NCBI RefSeq assembly: GCF_020882245.1 | Contig: NC_083597.1 | Location: 6,420,581 to 6,484,580 of the forward strand | Source: Rhopalosiphum padi | Taxonomy: Eukaryota > Arthropoda > Insecta > Hemiptera > Aphididae | Direction: 5' to 3' | DNA length: 64,000 nt | In this document: in pieces, positions 55,314 through 64,000 of the stretch | How the letters are laid out: every line of letters begins with the position of its first letter | Numbering within the stretch: the stretch's first letter is position 1 | The notes under the pieces: model-generated | The model's input: only the letters and a program-made list of their open reading frames with translations | Told to the model about the DNA's origin: nothing | Databases searched by the model: none | Translations under genes and position numbers: made by a program

Positions 55314-56836
55314 CTGTAAACAAAAATAATATCCATACAAGGTAAATATAATGTTGATATGTTATGGCAGATAAACTGCTGCATAGGAAATAATAATAAT
55401 AATAATATATAAAACTTTGACAGAAAAATTAAATAAAAAAAATATATGTTATATTTATTTTTGGACGTTATCTTAGCCAACCAGACATCCAGACCATTTG
55501 TACACTGAGACCTCTTATCTGCTAACTATAGGTAACCGTAGGTAGAAACGAAGTACATACTTTTTACGTTCAATTTACGAGAAAATAGAAAAAGAAACAA
55601 ATTTTAGAGTGATAGGGCGTACTATCCACCGACCACAATCTATTGCTAACCCAGATAGCATTTTCGTAATGTTAATATTTTAATAATATCATATCTTCAT
55701 TAAAAAAATAATATTATAATATAAATAATTATAAATTATCAAATAATGATTTTGTTAAATAATATTAAGAAAATAATAATAGTGTAACGTTATAATGAGA
55801 ATAATAAAATAATATTCTGAATATGATATCATAACGTTATAATAAATGAATTGTTTAAATGATATTTTAAATATGTTAATAATATAACTATAAAAATGAA
55901 ATGATATAATAACATTACGAGTATATTATTATTATATTATAAGAAATTTATTGTTTTAAAAATATTTTGAATATGTTATTAATAAGATATCATAAACGAA
56001 ATTATAAAATAATATTCCGAAAAAAATATTATAATATCATTGAAATTGGATTATTTATATAACACTACGAATTTATACATGTTATTATATATATATTATA
56101 TTTATATAATTATATTACTATAATATATTATAATACCATATGCATTATTTATATTTAATAATATATAATAACTATTATTATATTGATTATAGTTTTAAAT
56201 TAATTAGTAGTATACCAAATTAATCCCAATAATAATACGAATAGCACGATAACAATAACAATTATTGTAAAGCAATAATTATAAATTATAATATAAGGAT
56301 ACAATAATTAATTAAATTATTATTAATTTCGGCGTGCTCAAACTGTAGTAAATATTATAACGATAATAAATCGTCATTGCAGTACGTGTAGTACATTTAA
56401 ATATTTGGAACATAGAATATTAATATTTAATGTTTATAATAATAGAATTAATAGATGTTCTGCAAGTTATGTCTAAATGACATAGTTTATTTCTTCAAAT
56501 TATCGAGGTTTTCGAGTTATTGAGATTCCTCTATAATTATATACCTATGTTATAAAAATTATGATCAAAAAATATAATACTTATAATATATATGAACCCA
56601 TGGCCCATACACACATGAAAACATTCAACTATGTTCTTTGGCGTTGAATAATAATAGAAATGCGATAACCAATAATAGTGGTTTTACCCCGACGACTTGG
56701 TATTTTCCCAGTAATAATCATCTTTGCGCCGCGCCGTCTCGTCACAACATAAGACAATATTATTACAGTTTATATTTATATTATTATTTATTACTGTTTA
56801 GTGCTTATCTTCCACAGACCATAATTTATTAATTAT
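55314..56836. other. non-coding stretch between the RRM2 exon and the DUF4806 gene
   Basis: This is the 3' side of the next upstream Rox8/TIAR intron (minus strand), and probably also the upstream region of the plus-strand DUF4806 gene. It holds the 50-bp-period tandem array (55661-56130) followed by very AT-rich sequence. I found no RRM1 exon here. Confidence 0.7.
55661..56130. repeat. AT-rich tandem array with a 50-bp period, about 9 diverged copies
   Basis: A motif close to AATATTCTGAATATGTTAT recurs at a spacing of exactly 50: AATATTAAGA (55761), AATATTCTGA (55811), GATATTTTAA (55861), AACATTACGA (55911), AATATTTTGA (55961), AATATTCCGA (56011), AACACTACGA (56061). Weaker copies lie near 55661, 55711 and 56111. 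The array starts directly after CCCAGATAGCA (55650-55660). Copies are diverged at many positions, yet the spacing has almost no insertions or deletions. Confidence 0.72.
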
Positions 56837-56980
56837 TAAAGTGACTGCGACTAGTGCGACTCGGCGTCTCTGCCATTTTTTCATTTGCGCGTTTGTCGGT
56901 TGAACGTACCGTTGCCTAACATATTGTTCGGATTTTGTATTTTCGTTTATGCGTTTGTGGTTTGTTGGTTCGTTTGCTTG
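56837..56980 (+). other. probable 5' non-coding exon and promoter area of the DUF4806 gene
   Basis: The stretch before a strong donor (TTGCTTG|GTAAGTAA, GT at 56981) is richer in G+C than its surroundings. Joined to the acceptor at 57578-57579 it would place a spliced 5' UTR in front of the ATG at 57594. The left edge is a guess. An ATG at 56949 opens a 14-codon upstream frame in the spliced form. No clear TATA box was seen. Confidence 0.45.
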
Positions 56981-57593
56981 GTAAGTAATTTTATTTGATT
57001 ATCTAAAATTTTTAATTTTATGATATGTATATTTAAATAAAATGTATTGTAATTTAGTAAATACTAAAATAAATTGATTAGTACACTGTTATAACTACTT
57101 AATGGCTAATTGCAACACGCACTATATCTATGGTGACCAGATAGGTATAATCATTTTAAAAAAAGTACATTTTAAAACTTAGCTCCTTCTCTGTCGTAAT
57201 TGCCCAATGCGTATACTATTCTACCCGTTGTACCCATATTTCCATAGGTCATCTCCTTTTATAAAAATTGTTTTTTTTTCATCTGATTATTCTATTTATT
57301 TTATTATTATTTTCAATTATAAAAACCAATTATTTGAAATTATAATTTCAATTCATTTAGTGTGTGTCTTTATGATGAAAATACTTTGATTTATAGCAAA
57401 CTTAAACTAAAGTGTAGATTATTTTTTAAAGGTAAAAATACTAAGTGTAAAACTTAAGTATACCTATACGATTTAGTATATATCTTAAATCGTGCTACCA
57501 ACCAATAAGAATGCTTTAGGTCGAACCATAAAATATAAATTAATAATCATTTATTTTTGGGAATTGTACTTGGTTTCAGTATACCTATTTGAA

Positions 57594-57774
57594 ATGTGGT
57601 CAGTGGTAGAATTTATTGACGACCGATCAGTTGAAGTAGTACCGGCCTACTGGCTAAATAAGAATAAATGTGCTTGGCCAAAAAAAAATTCAAAAAAATT
57701 TATTCAAAAAAGAGTAAAACCAAATGAAATTGATTTTGACTTTTTAAAGGCTCGTAAATTGGGAAAAGATAGAG
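57594..57774 (+). CDS. DUF4806 gene, coding exon 1 (start codon)
   Basis: Encodes residues 1-60. I chose the ATG at 57594 because the conserved-looking module begins there with MWSVVEF. The frame is open upstream to an ATG at 57492, but those extra residues cross a good acceptor (TTGGTTTCAG, AG at 57578-57579) and look like intron. The donor is AGAG|GTATAC, leaving phase 1. Confidence 0.85.
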
Positions 57775-60512
57775 GTATACACTATAACTTACTTTTTAAC
57801 TTTGAATATTATTCATTAATTCATTATATTATAATATGACCTATATTTTCTCTAGTCTTGATGATTATATTATAATATATTTATTTACATAACATTATTT
57901 ATTTAGAAAAATATATTTATTTTTATTTAGATAATTATACTTTAGCTAGAGAGAAAGCTAAAAAGGCAGAGTATACGTCTGACTTATCAACAAATAATGA
58001 CACACCATCTAAAATGTCTGAAACTAAAAATATGAAATCTACATTAAATCCTAAAAAAAAGGATAAAATCATGCAACAAAAAGCGAATGATGCTTTATGG
58101 AGTCCATCATCTCCAAGTGATTTTTTTGGTTAGTTAATTCATGTTATTGCTAAGTTTATCAAATTTTTCAAGTTTTATTATAACACTATATATTTTTAGT
58201 CGATGATGGCAATTTTAACAAGGCAGATAAACTAGCAGATACTGTTCTTGTATTATCTGGTAAGTTGTAATTGACAAAATTAACTACATTAATATGGAAT
58301 TAAATAACAAAATATAAATAAAATCTGACTAATAATCAGAAAATTTAATCAAATACTAAAAAATTAACTATTCATTTATATCTTATTTATATATTTCAAA
58401 TGAAATGAAACTTAACTAACTTATATTATAATTATAAGTATTATTATATGGTATTAATTTATGATGTATATTAAATATTTCTACATAGTATATAAGCATG
58501 TAAAAATATGAATCCAATTGTAAGGGAAGAAACTGTTAAAACACTATAATATGTTTATAATAGTATATTATGAAAAAATTATTGTTTTCAAGGCACTCCA
58601 AATTCTCCTGCTATAAAGCTTCTTCCAACAATATTATCTTCAAATAGTTCAAATATATCCAACACTGATCAAACTACTGTGAATGATGTAAAAAAAAAAT
58701 TAAATTTCAATAAAACATGCCATATGATGAGTCCAATTTCTACACCGGATAAGATAATAGAAATAACTGGTAAGTAATACATTAGGATATATTTTGAATA
58801 AAATATCCCAAGTTTATAAACCAATTGCATTAAATTCATGTATTTTTAACTTAATTTATTTTTGTTAGATCTTGATGGGGTTACACGTTTTATTGATGAA
58901 TCTTTCATTGGTATAGTCAACACATCATCATCACCATTTAAGATTTCTAATGTATCTAAAATAGATTTGCAGCAGTCAGTATCTACTCCAAATGAATCAC
59001 AACAAATATCTGCACATAATGAAATACTTGGTAAATAATATATAAATTCAATTCAATAATAATGTTAAATTTTTGAATGTATTATGTAGTATAATTTTAT
59101 TTTAATCAATTTAGAATTTCTTCATAAAATGAATCGAACTATCTGTAATATCAAATATGATATTAATTCATTAAATGAGAAGGTGGATAAAATGTACGAT
59201 ATATTATTAGAACCAAGTCGATTTGAAAATTCATCGTTTGAAAAAAGTACTGAAAATATATTCCAAACGGAACTGTCAAATCTTCCATTGGAATCAGAAG
59301 ATGAACTAGATGAATTTGAAAGAAAACTTACAACTAATAAAGAATTCAGAATAAAACTGGTAAAAATAAAAATCTGAATATGCTGTCTATGTACAAATAT
59401 AATACCTATGTATAATAACTATATAATACCTATATAAATTAAAACTAAAGAATAAATTGATGAAAATTCTGTCCAGGTTGCAGAGCTCAAACGTTTTTCA
59501 CGTAGTACATTACCAAGTACTGTACGTATTATTATGAGACAACTATTTAAAGATGCACTACTTGAGAAATATAGTTACAAAGGTTTGAAGAAAAAGAAAG
59601 TATTCTATACCTTGGCTACATGTACAGTCATATTTGGTGAGAATTTTTTTATTAAAATAAATAGAATTTCAAACTATTCTTTCTCTAGTTTAAATAAACG
59701 TTTACAAAAATGAATAAACATTTATTTTATAAAAAAAAGTTATTAGCTAATAATATCATATTACAATTAATTTTGTATTTTGTCAATATTAAAAAACTAA
59801 ATTACTATAGTAAATTGACTTGTGTCTTTATCAAAATGTATTAAACAAATAACTATAACATATTATAGCAATGGTGAGTGGTTGTCCTTATATGATGAGA
59901 TGTTGAACAACAATATTAAAAATGTAAAATAGTATTCTAGTTAAAGTCGTATAGAGTACATTTAAATACTACTGAATATTTCAATTAAAATTAATGAATC
60001 TAGATTTATAAAATTGTAAATATGTAACTTGTCTTTATTGTGTTCACCTATTGATATATATAATTCTATAACTTTCTTGCAGTATTAATTCACTGTGCTA
60101 CTATTATATGCTAGGCCAAATAATTGAAATGATTAACTGAGTATTTATCAAAATTTGTTTCCACATTGATATTGCTATATAACATGTATATTAATGTTAT
60201 TACATTGAGGTATTATATATTATGCTAATTATATTATAGTATAGTAACAACATTAATATATAATCTTTATATCAAATTAATAAATAATAAATAAATATAT
60301 TTAATATATATTGATCAATATTTATATGGTTGTTCATTTCATTTTTTTCCATTTAAATGTCATTATTTTCAGATGCAATAAAACAAATGAAAAAATTCAA
60401 ATTAAGTGATGCTGTTGACATTGAAACTCCTATAAGGACATTTATTTCTGGAGCTAAATTTAGGGAGCCGAAAAAAAATCTACTGACCCCGTCTAATGAA
60501 CCATCATTTTAA
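57594..60512 (+). CDS. DUF4806-domain protein, complete multi-exon gene, 440 residues
   Basis: Join: 57594-57774, 57931-58128, 58200-58259, 58593-58769, 58869-59030, 59115-59359, 59477-59636, 60373-60512 (1323 bases, 440 residues plus TAA). All introns are GT-AG and all phases agree. Residues 1-80 form an N-terminal module (MWSVVEFIDDRSVEVVP, then W20, C26, W28, P29, ending KKAEYTSDL) that I recognise from many uncharacterised aphid proteins. Residues 85-259 are a polar, Ser/Thr/Asn-rich linker with a basic stretch (NPKKKDK). Residues 262-291 look like a short coiled coil. Residues about 315-425 match DUF4806: LPLESEDELDEFERKL, the helix VRIIMRQLFKDALLEKYSYKG, then DAIKQM. The molecular function of DUF4806 is unknown to me; a nuclear or DNA-associated role is only a guess. 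There is no signal peptide and no transmembrane segment. Confidence 0.9.
57931..58128 (+). CDS. DUF4806 gene, coding exon 2
   Basis: 198 bases, phase 1 at both ends. Encodes (D)NYTLAREKAKKAEYTSDL, which closes the N-terminal module, then a basic polar segment (NPKKKDKIMQQKAND) and LWSPSSPSDFF. The acceptor is TTTATTTAG and the donor TTTG|GTTAGT. The exon length is a multiple of three, so skipping it would keep the frame. Confidence 0.88.
58200..58259 (+). CDS. DUF4806 gene, coding exon 3 (60-base exon)
   Basis: A 60-base symmetric phase 1-1 exon encoding (V)DDGNFNKADKLADTVLVLS. The acceptor is TATATTTTTAG and the donor CTG|GTAAGTTG. It is too short to stand out as an open frame, but the strong splice sites and consistent phase support it. 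Confidence 0.82.
58593..58769 (+). CDS. DUF4806 gene, coding exon 4
   Basis: 177 bases, symmetric phase 1-1. Encodes (G)TPNSPAIKLLPTILSSNSS then a linker ending ISTPDKIIEIT. The acceptor is TTGTTTTCAAG and the donor ACTG|GTAAGTAA. The linker is rich in Ser, Thr and Asn and has no recognised domain. Confidence 0.85.
58869..59030 (+). CDS. DUF4806 gene, coding exon 5
   Basis: 162 bases, symmetric phase 1-1. Encodes (D)LDGVTRFIDESFIGIV, then a polar stretch with TSSSPFKIS and ESQQISAHNEIL. The acceptor is TTTTTGTTAG and the donor CTTG|GTAAAT, weaker than its neighbours. No domain is recognised. Confidence 0.84.
59115..59359 (+). CDS. DUF4806 gene, coding exon 6 (coiled coil and start of DUF4806)
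   Basis: 245 bases, phase 1 in and phase 0 out. Encodes residues 260-341. LHKMNRTICNIKYDINSLNE followed by KVDKMYDILL has the spacing of hydrophobic residues expected of a short coiled coil. LSNLPLESEDELDEFERKL opens the DUF4806 domain. The donor is AAACTG|GTAAAA; reading through it gives a stop after four more codons. Confidence 0.88.
59477..59636 (+). CDS. DUF4806 gene, coding exon 7 (DUF4806 core)
   Basis: 160 bases, phase 0 in and phase 1 out. Encodes VAELKRFSRSTLPSTVRIIM, RQLFKDALLEKYSYKGLKKK and KVFYTLATCTVIF. This matches the core of DUF4806: the helix before an aromatic-Ser/Asn-aromatic-x-Gly turn (YSYKG), then a basic loop. It contains no start codon before the helix, so a simple ORF search misses it. 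The acceptor is TTCTGTCCAG and the donor TTTG|GTGAGA. Confidence 0.88.
60373..60512 (+). CDS. DUF4806 gene, last coding exon
   Basis: 140 bases, phase 1 in, ending with TAA at 60510-60512. Encodes (D)AIKQMKKFKLSDAVDIETP, the final helices of DUF4806, then IRTFISGAKFREPKKN and a short tail. The acceptor is CATTATTTTCAG. The preceding 736-base intron is the longest within the coding part of the gene. Confidence 0.87.
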
Positions 60513-60703
60513 TTATCTAGCTATTGTAACTATTGTAACTATTTATTTATAACTATTGTAGTAAGTAACTACTATATAATGATGAAGTGCTTTTATTTTT
60601 GTTTTACACTTAATATTTAAAATTGTAATATTTGTGGTCAAGTGTACCACTAAGTATATTTTTTATTTTATTAATTATATATATAATATAAATTATATTA
60701 TAT

Positions 60704-60709
60704 AATAAA
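60704..60709 (+). terminator. polyadenylation signal AATAAA of the DUF4806 gene
   Basis: AATAAA lies 192 bases after the stop codon, in AT-rich DNA with repeated CTATTGTAACTATT and TTTATT upstream. The cleavage site would be expected 10-30 bases further on. In DNA this AT-rich the hexamer is common by chance, so only the position supports it. Confidence 0.5.
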
Positions 60710-62946
60710 CTGATCAGTGATTTACAATTTGTATTGTCTTAAGTTTTTATTATTTCCTTTCTATAATAACACAATATATTTTTATTATAAATAATCATTG
60801 GAATTAATTTAAATACAATAATTATTTATTATTTGAATAATTAATATGGTAGAGGCTATTTCAAAAGAAAAATGTTGGGTGCTGATGAAGCCCTTTAGTC
60901 ACCTACCTAATCTTAGAATCGAGGATTGTGCACAATTATGAGTAACTTTACTTTCTCCCACCACTATTAACAGCTATATCTACAATAAATAATCAAATGT
61001 TTAATAATGTGTTTAACAATATTATCAACAATAAATACATAAGTATTAATTAATTTAATTATTAATGAGTGCCACAAAATTGTAAGTGCTATTTTCAGAA
61101 TTGGGGTGCTATATTCCCTACTTTAATTGAGCATATATTATATGTATGTTAATATTTTACATAAATATTAAAAAATACATACATATATAATATATTGATA
61201 AAATAAAACAAAATATTACTACTATGGAAAAATTATAATATTTAATTAATGTTAAATATATATGATTAATAGTATTTCAGGGAAACAATATTTTTAATAT
61301 AATACAATTGTATGCTTATATTATCATTTCCTAAATAACAATATATACTGATTTTGTTTTTAATGTTCATTTAATTTCAAACCGGTGGCCAAACAACAAT
61401 ATATAAACATTAATATCATATTATTTAATCAAAATATGATGAAATCCAAATAATTATATAATGTAATCATTATAAAAATAATAATACATAAACGATCAAA
61501 AAATGTTATCTTGCTATCTGGGAATATTATATTCTTATATAATATAGGTAAATACAAATTTAATATAAATCTTTAGGTAATTTTTAAACAATTTTTTGTT
61601 TTTGCTTTATTCCCATATGTTGAATGACGACGCAGTACTGACAACACCCACACATATATTTTATAGTACACTCAATAATAATTAACAATACATAATATAT
61701 CTTTTGCGGTCTGATAGACACTGGAAATGACCTAGTGTAATCGGTTCGGTTGAAAACACATTTGGCCCGCGTGTATTTGTCGACCGTTTATTTACGGATT
61801 GCCGGTCAACGGCTAAATTACGTTTTAATTGAAAAAAAACCTCTTTTTCCAAGTATAAAAACTATCACCAACGTCGTTCTAACCCCACACCGCTGTCGGC
61901 ATTATTTCGCGTACAAGGTAGAAGTAGGTATATATAAGATATCGTTTCGCGTGTTTACTTCCGAGTCTGTTTGTTCCCAGAGCACACACAAGCGTGTGCA
62001 AACAAGTTATTTCTGTCTACAAAAGTTTAACTAAATACTTGTAACTTACACACACGTACAGCACTATGTATGGTACAAAAGGTCAACATTATTTACATTT
62101 GTTTTCACATAATAATAATTATCGTTGTCGTCGATTCGCAGTTTTTTCCTTACCACAAGAATCACATATTATATCGTTTTTTTTTTCATTAAAATTTAAT
62201 TCTGGTTTAAGGTAATTAAATTACTAACACATACGCATAAATTAGTTGGTAACTATACGAGTATAGGTATAGAATTTAAATTTTTCGATATCAAATAAAT
62301 TCAATCATTTATATCGATCGGCGAGGTTGAAAACATCACACATGAAAAAAATAAAATACTTCTATAACGTATTTGATCGAAAAGACTTTGTGGAATTTGG
62401 GTGTTGAAAGAAAGTATTTTTTCGCTTGCTTTGTGCAAAAAAACGAGACAAAATTTAGTTACCAAAGTATTAAACGCTCGTATGCGAAAGGTCATATTAA
62501 AATTCTGAAAGAACTCATTCGCATTCCCAGCAACAACTTTTAAACCTCTTTTGTTTTGTGAAACAATGGGGTTTTTTTTATCAAAGTTAAAAACAGACAT
62601 TTTTGTTTGACTGGTAAAATTAAAATAGAAAAAAAAAAGAAGAAAAAAGTAAAACAACGTCAGTAAACGCAATGGCGACATGCGATCATGTGGTCTTGCA
62701 CGCACGCGCGTACCTGAATTGCCTATCTCGACCGCCGTGTTGAATAAATAATATTTTTTTGTTTTTAATAAGAGCGATTTGCATCAATCGAGTGCCACAA
62801 TTCTTGCGTGATCAATCGATATTATTTTAAAAATTATTATTCAAAAATGAATTATTTGAGATATTTTATTAAGTTATTGTACGCGTTAACAGCGTGTTCG
62901 GTAACAGTAAGGTGTACAATGCACGTACAGCGGTATCGACAGTTTA

Positions 62947-62972
62947 ATAATAATAATAATAATAATAATATG
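62947..62972. repeat. AAT trinucleotide repeat
   Basis: About eight or nine TAA/AAT units between TTT and GATATC. Confidence 0.93.
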
Positions 62973-63312
62973 ATATCCTCGTAGGTACCTGTAACAAATG
63001 CACCGTAGCTGCTAGTGACCTTGTTCGTGGCAATAAACGGAAAAGATAATATTGAACTACATGCGCTTACGGTCGCAGCAATGTCGTTCGTGGTGGTGGG
63101 GAGAGTAGAATATACGCGTCATCACGGTGGGACGAAGAGGGTTGGTTTAGTATGGTACGCGTGGTGGGTACGGGGACAAGGAGCAAGGGTACGACTCATC
63201 GTGTGAACGCAAACGCAACGTCGGCGGCAATAGCAGTAAGTGGATTTACGTGATCGGCAAGTGTAACTCGTGAATTTATATTATATATTCTTATATAATA
63301 TATAAATATATA

Positions 63313-63316
<4 letters not shown>

Positions 63317-63349
<33 letters not shown>
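63317..63349. repeat. TG dinucleotide repeat
   Basis: About 16 TG units, preceded by a TATA-rich palindromic stretch. Confidence 0.95.
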
Positions 63350-63352
<3 letters not shown>

Positions 63353-64000
63353 GTAAGCTAGGTGGATATATATATACATAAATATACATTATACATGCTA
63401 CTAAGCAATGGGGAAGCAGTGGCGGCTGCGACGGTGGTGGTCGTAAACCAACGAAGAATTTATTATCTAGTTGATATACACGATTGGCAAGAGACGTTAT
63501 CGGACGCGTGAGGTATGGTTATATATATGTGTGTGTATATAGAGGGAAATACTTATATGATGCGTATCTATATTAATATCATATATGTATATATACCACC
63601 AATAAACAAATAAAGGAAATACGCACGCATCGTTCAAATACAAAAAAACAACTATCGGTGCACGTATAAACGGGGTGCGAGTTGAAAAACTGAGCAGTAT
63701 TCGTCATAGTAATATTATACGGAGATTTTATAATAATTATAATGATTGTATTATAATAATATTATTTCAACCGTTTACTATCAGAATTTTCACTGTCAAA
63801 GAGAACAAAAGTACTGCGCACAATGTCGTTTGTGATTGGAATCGCGCCAAAAGCCAGTGCGATTTGAATCGACCGCTAAGAAAATGACGCGGACCGAATA
63901 CCCAAGCTCTTGGCACTACGGCTACATATAACTGATATATTATTATGATTATTATAATTTAGGTCACTACTAGATCATAGATTTTAGATTTTAGAACATA

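Larger units (their letters stand above)
60710..64000. other. non-coding stretch downstream of the DUF4806 gene
   Basis: AT-rich to about 61.6 kb, then more mixed. An AAT repeat lies at 62947-62972, a CpG- and G-rich patch at about 63010-63240 and a TG repeat at 63317-63349. On the minus strand, two CAG|GTA donor-like sites face left (GT at 62712-62713 and 62987-62988). They could end 5' non-coding exons of Rox8/TIAR, but this is unproven. No RRM1 coding sequence was recognised. The open frames at 61750-62034 and 62301-62705 resemble no family known to me. Confidence 0.6.

Noticed and set aside
62301..62705. 134-codon minus-strand frame near a possible donor
   Set aside because: Checked as a possible RRM1-containing exon: it has no RNP motifs, and its N-terminal part is a low-complexity Phe-rich run from a poly-A tract.
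1..64000. Prokaryotic features (operons, CRISPR, phage) and viral insertions
   Set aside because: Spliced genes, GT-AG introns, polyadenylation signal and microsatellites show a eukaryotic chromosome. No regularly spaced direct repeats of CRISPR type and no viral proteins were seen.

Overview
This is eukaryotic DNA, strongly AT-rich, with long introns, many AT/ATT/CA/GA microsatellites and very few coding bases. The proteins point to an insect. One gene is the insect orthologue of TIA-1/TIAR (Drosophila Rox8). The other carries a DUF4806 domain behind an N-terminal module of a type I associate with aphid genomes. My best guess is an aphid or close hemipteran; that is inference, not proof.

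Layout. Almost the whole window is the interior of one gene on the minus strand, Rox8/TIAR. Four internal coding exons are visible, in transcript order (right to left): 55226-55313 (first half of RRM2), 39333-39408 (second half of RRM2 with RNP1), 28793-28895 (end of RRM2 and linker) and 214-394 (start of RRM3). Reading phases agree across all three junctions, all with AG acceptors and GT donors. The exon boundaries fall at the same protein positions as in vertebrate TIA1/TIAL1. The introns are about 15.8, 10.4 and 28.4 kb. The exons for RRM1 and the C-terminus are not in the window; RRM1 should lie to the right of 64000 and the rest of RRM3 to the left of base 1.

On the plus strand at about 56.8-60.7 kb is a complete compact gene for a 440-residue DUF4806 protein: eight coding exons, a probable 5' non-coding exon and an AATAAA signal. 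If RRM1 lies to the right, this gene is nested head-to-head inside a Rox8/TIAR intron. Its AT-rich coding sequence contrasts with the GC-richer Rox8 exons, and four consecutive exons are symmetric phase 1-1.

The introns hold two short non-autonomous hAT-like elements (31953-32139 and 44354-44512, both with 8-bp target duplications), two diverged copies of a palindromic repeat family (about 26.1 and 41.0 kb), a 50-bp-period AT-rich tandem array (55.66-56.13 kb), microsatellites, and several CpG-dense islets. The islet at 50.93-51.24 kb has a TATA-like box on the gene's own strand. No convincing tRNA, rRNA, CRISPR, or known microRNA was seen. The remaining open frames in the introns look like chance.
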